Shown here: positions 14,001 through 17,377 of the stretch, in pieces
Position numbering within the stretch: position 1 is the first letter of the stretch
Layout: each line of letters opens with the position of its first letter
Assembly (NCBI GenBank): GCA_964364145.1
Contig: CAYILC010000012.1
Coordinates: forward strand, 1 to 17,377
Direction of reading: 5' to 3'
DNA: 17,377 nt
From: CAYILC01 sp964364145
GTDB lineage: Bacteria; Patescibacteriota; Microgenomatia; UBA1400; UBA12028
Notes under the pieces: generated by a model
What the model was told of the DNA's origin: nothing
The model's database searches: none
Seen by the model: the letters and a program-made list of their open reading frames with translations, nothing else
Translations under genes and position numbers: made by a program

Positions 14001-15162
14001 AATCCGGATTTGCCCAAAGTTGTTGTATTCTTTTGGACTGTTTCTTTCTAAAATCAGCATCTTTCCATAATGCAACATTTCTTTCTGCAATCGCCTTTCG
14101 AGTTTTCTGTCTAAATGCATCGTCTTTCCATGCAGAAGATAAGAGTGAACTCATTTTTTGTCGAAACGCTGGATTTTCCCAGAGAGTTTTAAGATATTGC
14201 TGATGTATTTGTCGATGTTCTTGCCACTGAAGTCGTTGTATGTTTCGCGGATCATTATTCAATTTATGAAAATCTTTATGATGTCGAACTCTGCCACGAT
14301 TTTTAGTATACGTTCCATGAACAAGGTTATAAACATCTGCGAGTCTATGGGCAAATTCCCATGTTTGTGTTTCAGGTTGATAGATTTCTTGATATCCTTG
14401 AAGGTTTTTATCTTTTCCGGCATTTAATCGCATATATAACGGCATCAATGACTGCTTTTCCTTGAGATCTTTTGCCTCAACATACGATCCATCACGAACC
14501 ATGAATTTATGATTGTATGTACACCGAATTTTTTCTCCGTTATCGAGTGTTATTTCAAGAATTTTTGCATTGTGTTGTGTAAGGCGCGGAATACGAATAG
14601 GGGCTAATTCAATAGTATTTTGTGCGTTAATAGTATATGTGAAATGTGTAATGCCTTTTTTATAATCTTCAATCAGTTCAAGAAACGATTTTTTTGTTCC
14701 ATCGGCAAGTTGAATTTGTGTATCGCCAGTAAAACATCCAAAATTTCCTTGCCCATCCACGAGCGGATATCGCATGCTAAAGTTTTGCGCCAGCCGCACC
14801 ATCGCGTCATACACAGCAGTATCGCCGTGCGGGTGGAATTTTCCCAAAACCTCACCGACAATTCTTGCTGATTTTTTATAACTCGAGTTCCAGCGAATCC
14901 CCATCTGGCGCATCGCAAACAGAATGCGGCGGTGCACAGGCTTAAGACCGTCACGTACATCTGGCAATGCCCGAGCCACAATCACACTCATGGCGTAATC
15001 GAGATACGATCGCTCCATTTCTTGGATGATCGGCATGCGATGAACCAAACCGTACTCGGTTCGGCTCACGTTCTCGGGCAAGACCTCTGTAACAGGGTTC
15101 TGAACGAATTTTGTGGTGGATTCAGGTGATTCTGATGGTGGAATGATTGATGATGATGCCAT
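11062..15162 (-). CDS. gyrA: DNA gyrase subunit A precursor containing an intein
   Basis: 1366 residues; removing the 475-residue intein leaves 891, normal for GyrA. The N-extein (1-142) carries MPIIQEMERSYLDYAMSVI and the HPHGDTAVYDAMVR winged-helix region. The C-extein resumes with SVDGDSAAAMRYTEV, whose Tyr629 (154 after splicing) is the DNA-cleaving tyrosine. The GyrA box appears as QRGGVGVTGM in the C-terminal beta-pinwheel repeats. With GyrB it forms the A2B2 enzyme that introduces negative supercoils. It is the last gene of the cluster begun by gyrB, 8 bp after the 85-residue gene. No clear Shine-Dalgarno precedes the ATG. Activity must depend on splicing, since the intein splits the protein 12 residues before the catalytic tyrosine. 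The exteins are GC-richer than the intein. Confidence 0.97.
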   Translation of the reverse strand: MASSSIIPPSESPESTTKFVQNPVTEVLPENVSRTEYGLVHRMPIIQEMERSYLDYAMSVIVARALPDVRDGLKPVHRRILFAMRQMGIRWNSSYKKSARIVGEVLGKFHPHGDTAVYDAMVRLAQNFSMRYPLVDGQGNFGCFTGDTQIQLADGTKKSFLELIEDYKKGITHFTYTINAQNTIELAPIRIPRLTQHNAKILEITLDNGEKIRCTYNHKFMVRDGSYVEAKDLKEKQSLMPLYMRLNAGKDKNLQGYQEIYQPETQTWEFAHRLADVYNLVHGTYTKNRGRVRHHKDFHKLNNDPRNIQRLQWQEHRQIHQQYLKTLWENPAFRQKMSSLLSSAWKDDAFRQKTRKAIAERNVALWKDADFRKKQSKRIQQLWANPDFKKNILDAAKKHNVLLHGTEGQKAYMRLRQHEKLLLMWKDPEYIAFQRQQMKKISTALWNDPEHRKHISELTKTRMTQPEMREKQSVLSKQLWRDPMYRKARSEESKKQWNDPLYRAKLVLVLKKNGVKTAKTRFLTICRSTKSRYGEITKSHYDVVRSMMSHNLYPRFEWGVAQFPGGIQDVIKIAKTEQEYLNHKVISVKPAGVADVYDLTVDITHNFALAAGVFVHNSVDGDSAAAMRYTEVRLSRMSEELLADIDKETVTFIDNFDGSQQEPTVLPARLPNLLLMGAEGIAVGMATKIPPHNLTEVFNGLAAMIELGKTEKIEGQTTPTKEEDLQTAKPAILAGTFQSEITIEQLMEHIKGPDFPTGGVMYDWNQIKEGYAIGRGRIVVRAVASIEETKTGKFQIIITELPYQVNKAKLVAKIAQLVRDKRLVGISDLRDESDREGLRVVVDLKKDAKPKSVLNNLYKYTELQNSFSLNMVALNAEGTPQLMNVKIVLMEYIRHRQLVVVRRSQYELKAARDRAHILEGLLIALAHLDDVIETIRKSPDSDTAKLRLMTKFKLSEIQAIAILDMQLRRLAALERQKIEDEYKAIKGVIADLCTLLSHPTKILQVIIQEGKQVVDQFGDERRTKLHKGKIGEFSEEDLIANEPAIITVTETGYIKRMSPTVYRTQQRGGVGVTGMTTKDEDTIKLILIANTHDAMLMFTNKGRVFKLKVHELPESGRQAKGTSMVNLINLQADERLQTILSMNDKEVEGKCIALATKNGLVKKTKLADYQNIRTNGIIAIILKDSDELVWGKITSGKDHVMLITHQGKSIRFPEGEIKVTARDTQGVRAIILKEGDLVIGVAVFPAEILTADEKKKKLFKQLLLVTVNGMGKRTELGEYPIQKRAGQGVKVAEITKKTGDVAGAMMVDQTTDEVVLTTKSAQVIKLPLKNIPVLTRPTQGVILMRFSEKDDHVVAVTTTKTSVEGE
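13312..14736 (-). mobile_element. GyrA intein with HNH endonuclease and Trp-repeat array
   Basis: 475 residues, Cys143 to Asn617 of the precursor, followed by Ser. Numbered within the intein: block A CFTGDTQIQLADG (1-13); block B with Thr73 and His76 (CTYNHKFMV); HNH homing-endonuclease core at about 150-178 (HHKDFHKLNNDPRNIQRL, then EH and IH; DNA 14203-14289); about ten W-x-D/N-P-like helical repeats at 186-372 (13621-14181); block F VYDLTVDITHNFAL (454-467); block G GVFVHN with penultimate His474 and Asn475. All splicing residues are intact and the frame is open, so both splicing and homing may be active. The insertion point follows GQGNFG, upstream of the AMRY/TEV site used by mycobacterial GyrA inteins. 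The splicing domain resembles the cyanobacterial GyrB intein as I recall it. Confidence 0.93.
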
Positions 15163-15170
15163 AGGTAATA

Positions 15171-15428
15171 TTATTCAGTGTTAAAAGCTTTCTGTATTTC
15201 AGGATCAAGATTATTCCAATTCTTTAAGAAAAATGATACAGGTGGTTGAAGTTCTAGTTCTGTAAGAAGTTTGAGTTCTGCTAAACGCTTTAGAACATTA
15301 ATCGTTTCCACGAATTCTTTAATCCCTGCCTTTGCGCCAATCGATTCCTCAAGTATTTGTAAAATTCTTTCTCGTTTAAGCTTATTTCTTAGAGCTTCAT
15401 TGATACCAGCTTCATTTGATTTCGACAT
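15171..15428 (-). CDS. small helical protein between ppa and gyrA (85 aa)
   Basis: I do not recognise this gene. The product is charged and largely helical: EALRNKLKRERILQILEESIG, then FVETINVLKRLAELKLLTELEL, then a C-terminal FFLKNWNNLDPEIQKAFNTE. No membrane segment is seen. AGGAG lies about 9 nt before the ATG, and the gene fits between ppa (11 bp upstream) and gyrA (8 bp downstream), so it is co-transcribed with them. It is AT-rich compared with the gyrase exteins. A gyrase-related role is only suggested by position. Confidence 0.75.
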   Translation of the reverse strand: MSKSNEAGINEALRNKLKRERILQILEESIGAKAGIKEFVETINVLKRLAELKLLTELELQPPVSFFLKNWNNLDPEIQKAFNTE

Positions 15429-15439
15429 ATTTTTTTCTC

Positions 15440-16069
15440 CTATTTCATTTTATTCTTCGATTTTTCATCTGGTTTGCATTCGCATTGGCCATTACAGTCC
15501 TTACCAGCGCACTTTCCCTCGCTACAACCACAATCGCCACCTCCACAACTGCAATCTCCACAACAGCCACATTCCTCTTCTTCAACAAACGACTCCATCA
15601 CCTCTTTTTCCGCGACTCCCCTACCCTTAAATCCGTGCGTCTTTACAATTTTTCCCGGCTCAAGTTCCTTGTAATGATTAAAAAAGTGTTCGATGACATC
15701 TAGGATGTGCCTTGGAACGTCGTCGATCGATTCCCACAAGCCATAGATCGGGTCGACTTTTTTGTCTGGAACCGCGAGAATTTTTGTATCGATACCTTCC
15801 TCGTCCTCCATCTCGAGCATGCCGATAATGTGGCCTTTAATGCCAACTCCCGGAATAACCGGCTGGCTGGAAAGCACCAACACATCAACTGGATCGCCGT
15901 CCTTACCCTGCGTGCCGAGGATAGAACCGTAGTTTGCGGGATAGGACATTTGTGTATGAAGGAAGCGATCGGCCATCAACATGCCGGTTTCTTCATCGAG
16001 TTCATACTTCACCGAGCTTCCGGCTGGAATCTCGATATAGAACAATAGTTTTTTCATGTCTTTAGACAT
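15440..16069 (-). CDS. ppa: inorganic pyrophosphatase with cysteine-rich tail
   Basis: Family I soluble pyrophosphatase, hydrolysing PPi to phosphate with Mg2+ and so driving nucleic acid and tRNA-charging reactions. The signature DGDPVDVLVL carries the metal-binding aspartates; IEIPAGSSVKYELDEETG, YPANYGSI and GFKGRG are also family stretches. The catalytic part ends near residue 160. A tail follows that the family normally lacks: 11 Cys in residues 167-198 (CGCC, CSCGGGDCGC, later CECKP), then a Lys-rich end. Start placed at ATG 16067-16069, since AAGGAGG (16073-16079) sits 3 nt upstream and the homology starts just after; a longer frame to 16129 is possible but lacks support. The start overlaps the previous gene by 8 bp. 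Confidence 0.95.
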   Translation of the reverse strand: MSKDMKKLLFYIEIPAGSSVKYELDEETGMLMADRFLHTQMSYPANYGSILGTQGKDGDPVDVLVLSSQPVIPGVGIKGHIIGMLEMEDEEGIDTKILAVPDKKVDPIYGLWESIDDVPRHILDVIEHFFNHYKELEPGKIVKTHGFKGRGVAEKEVMESFVEEEECGCCGDCSCGGGDCGCSEGKCAGKDCNGQCECKPDEKSKNKMK

Positions 16070-16376
16070 AAACCTCCTTATCTGGTGTTTGTTTTTTTTC
16101 GATACGAATAATATCGTGATATCCAACAAAAACTACAATATTTTTCTGTGGTCCTGTCGTAAGTGTAGTAGTGTATCCACCTAAGTTTCCTTGTATAGTA
16201 TGGATGATTACTTCAGCCTGAAAATCGTCTCCTCCATTTAGGCGAGATTTTATGATAAGAATGTCTCCAGGACTTGCACAATCAAATTGTTTTTGGGCTT
16301 TTCGATTAGCATCAAGAATAACCGCTGCTGTTACTTCATTGGCAAGATTTAGAACGTCCACTGGTCTATATTTCAT
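16062..16376 (-). CDS. small protein of unknown function upstream of ppa (104 aa)
   Basis: I do not recognise this gene. Residues about 5-35 are helical (VLNLANEVTAAVILDANRKAQKQF); the rest looks like beta strands (GDILIIKSRL, FQAEVIIHTI, NIVVFVGYHDIIRIEKK), giving an alpha/beta barrel-like small domain. No membrane span. AAGGAG lies 4 nt before the ATG. Its last codons contain the ribosome-binding site and start of ppa (8-bp overlap), so translation of the two is coupled. AT-rich relative to ppa and gyrB. Confidence 0.72.
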   Translation of the reverse strand: MKYRPVDVLNLANEVTAAVILDANRKAQKQFDCASPGDILIIKSRLNGGDDFQAEVIIHTIQGNLGGYTTTLTTGPQKNIVVFVGYHDIIRIEKKQTPDKEVYV

Positions 16377-16427
16377 AACACTCCTTTATACAGTTAACTC
16401 TATTATTTTCGTTTCTACATGTATCGA

Positions 16428-16727
16428 TCAGATCATTCCCTCTCTTTTCAGAAATTTGATTTTTTTACTTAGTCTTTCATATTGATCAACAAGTCTAATA
16501 GCTGCCCTTTTTTCTAGTGGTTTTAAGTGCTTTTCAAGTAATTTATCTTTTTGCCGTTTATCGAGTGTATTCCATTGATCATGAGTAATTCTAGCCCTAG
16601 AAATTACCAAAGCATTGATTGCTTTAAATCCTATCTCCAAATTCTCCAATTTTTTAACAAGATCTTCAAGAATACTTTTTGTTTCAGCGACTTGACTAGT
16701 TCGATCATCTTCTAGTGCTTTTTCCAT
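16428..16727 (-). CDS. small coiled-coil-like protein after gyrB (99 aa)
   Basis: I do not recognise this gene. The product is almost entirely helical and charged: TKSILEDLVKKLENLEIGFKAI shows heptad-like Leu/Ile spacing, and the C-terminal half is Lys/Arg-rich (DKRQKDKLLEKHLKPLEKRAA, YERLSKKIKFLKREG). Such a basic helix bundle could contact DNA, RNA or a partner protein; that is speculation. The ATG is 3 bp after the gyrB stop, so it is surely co-transcribed and probably coupled. One sampled 60-bp stretch (16441-16500) has 14 G+C, far below the gyrase exteins. Confidence 0.75.
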   Translation of the reverse strand: MEKALEDDRTSQVAETKSILEDLVKKLENLEIGFKAINALVISRARITHDQWNTLDKRQKDKLLEKHLKPLEKRAAIRLVDQYERLSKKIKFLKREGMI

Positions 16728-16730
16728 CTG

Positions 16731-17377
16731 TTAAACGTCCAAATTCGCCATCTTTGCTCTGCTTTGAATAAATCGTTTTCGAGGCGGAACCTCATCGCCC
16801 ATCAGCGTGGTAAACACCACATCCGCTTTTTCCACATCATCAATTGTAACTTGTTTGAGCATGCGCGTCTCGGGATTCATGGTTGTTTCCCAGAGTTGTT
16901 CAGGGTTCATCTCTCCAAGACCTTTGTAGCGCTGAACGCTTACCACGGCGCTTGGCTCGGACTTTTTCAGCTCAGCAATGCGCGTATCGCGTTCTTGTTC
17001 ACTAAACACATAGTGCGATGTTTTTTTGGTCCAGACTTTAAAGAGTGGCGGCATTGCAATGTAGAGATACCCATTCTCGATGATGTTGGGCATGTGACGG
17101 AAGAAAAACGTGAGAGCCAGCGTAGTGATATGCTCGCCGTCAACGTCCGCATCGTTCATGAGCACAATGCGATGATACCGAACGCGTTTGGCATCGTACG
17201 AATCACCAATGCCGGTGCCCAATGCTATCACCAAATTTTTGAGTTCTTCAAAGTCAATAATCTTGTCTAAGCGGGCGCGTTCTGTATTTAAGATTTTCCC
17301 GCGAAGAGGAAAAATTGCTTGATATTTGCGGTTGCGTCCGCCTTTTGCACTATTGTGAACAAACACGCCGGAAGCAA
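16731..17377 (-). CDS. gyrB: DNA gyrase subunit B, C-terminal part with intein end (5' outside window)
   Basis: The ATPase subunit of gyrase, seen only from the TOPRIM/Toprim-C region on. After the intein end, extein starts SAKGGRNRKYQAIFPLRGK, continues with NDADVDGEHI (DxD metal site of the TOPRIM fold), YLYIAMPPLFKV and the RYKGLGEMNPEQLWETTMNPETR motif, and ends FIQSRAKMANLDV, the usual GyrB C-terminus. The canonical EGDSAGG before Ser is not in the window because an intein is inserted there. A GTG at 17364-17366 is inside the intein and is not a start. First visible gene of the gyrB to gyrA cluster; stop TAA is 3 bp before the next ATG. Confidence 0.96.
   Translation of the reverse strand, partial: ASGVFVHNSAKGGRNRKYQAIFPLRGKILNTERARLDKIIDFEELKNLVIALGTGIGDSYDAKRVRYHRIVLMNDADVDGEHITTLALTFFFRHMPNIIENGYLYIAMPPLFKVWTKKTSHYVFSEQERDTRIAELKKSEPSAVVSVQRYKGLGEMNPEQLWETTMNPETRMLKQVTIDDVEKADVVFTTLMGDEVPPRKRFIQSRAKMANLDV
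17352..17377 (-). mobile_element. C-terminal end of a GyrB intein
   Basis: The last visible codons before the extein read ASGVFVHN, followed by SAKGGR. This is intein block G with penultimate His and terminal Asn, then a Ser at +1. The insertion point is between GG and SAK of GyrB, the same place I recall for the Synechocystis GyrB intein. The rest lies beyond the window, so type and size are unknown. Confidence 0.85.

Noticed and set aside
13621..14181. CRISPR-like or DNA-level tandem repeat behind the intein Trp repeats
   Set aside because: Periodicity is at protein level (17 or 21 residues) and the DNA copies are too diverged to be a recent DNA repeat; no CRISPR array is seen anywhere in the window.
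16070..16129. Upstream extension of the pyrophosphatase by 20 residues
   Set aside because: The extra residues overlap the preceding gene and show no family similarity, while AAGGAGG sits just before the ATG at 16067-16069.
17364..17366. GTG as the start of gyrB
   Set aside because: It lies inside the intein end (ASGVFVHN); the reading frame stays open to the window edge and the N-terminal GyrB domains must lie beyond.

Overview
The window looks like a compact bacterial genome segment, most likely from the candidate phyla radiation (Patescibacteria). The clues are inteins in both gyrase subunits, an LCP-like protein with a LytR_C domain, a polytopic membrane protein coupled to yebC, and several promoters whose -10 box lies directly against the start codon. 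That placement is inference; no rRNA or marker phylogeny is available. TGA, TAA and TAG all serve as normal stops, so a UGA-recoded code (SR1/Gracilibacteria type) is not indicated.

Left part (1-4551), mostly plus strand: the 3' portion of tgt (tRNA-guanine transglycosylase), a membrane-anchored LCP-like/LytR_C protein, a minus-strand TPR protein, then divergently yebC and an overlapping multi-pass membrane protein of unknown function. Next comes about 1.2 kb (4552-5725) without a convincing gene. It ends in a 28-bp sequence (5726-5753) that closely resembles a bacterial dif site, directly in front of a Xer-type tyrosine recombinase. Left of this point genes run mainly rightward and to the right they run leftward, which is the polarity expected at a replication terminus.

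Middle part (6738-11006), minus strand: a decaying, accessory-like zone. It holds a secreted glycosidase-like gene broken by one in-frame TAG, an AbiEi/AbiEii-type toxin-antitoxin pair, a SIMPL (DUF541) gene with its middle deleted, and two small unknown genes. The toxin-antitoxin pair is preceded by a 38-bp palindrome that carries a sigma70-like promoter on each strand.

Right part (11062-17377), minus strand: a tightly packed gyrase cluster in the order gyrB (3' part), small coiled-coil gene, small unknown gene, ppa (inorganic pyrophosphatase), small unknown gene, gyrA. GyrA carries a complete 475-residue intein with an HNH endonuclease and an array of about ten Trp-centred helical repeats. 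GyrB carries an intein of which only the last residues are in the window. The pyrophosphatase has a C-terminal tail with 11 cysteines. The intein and the small genes appear more AT-rich than the gyrase exteins, suggesting separate histories.
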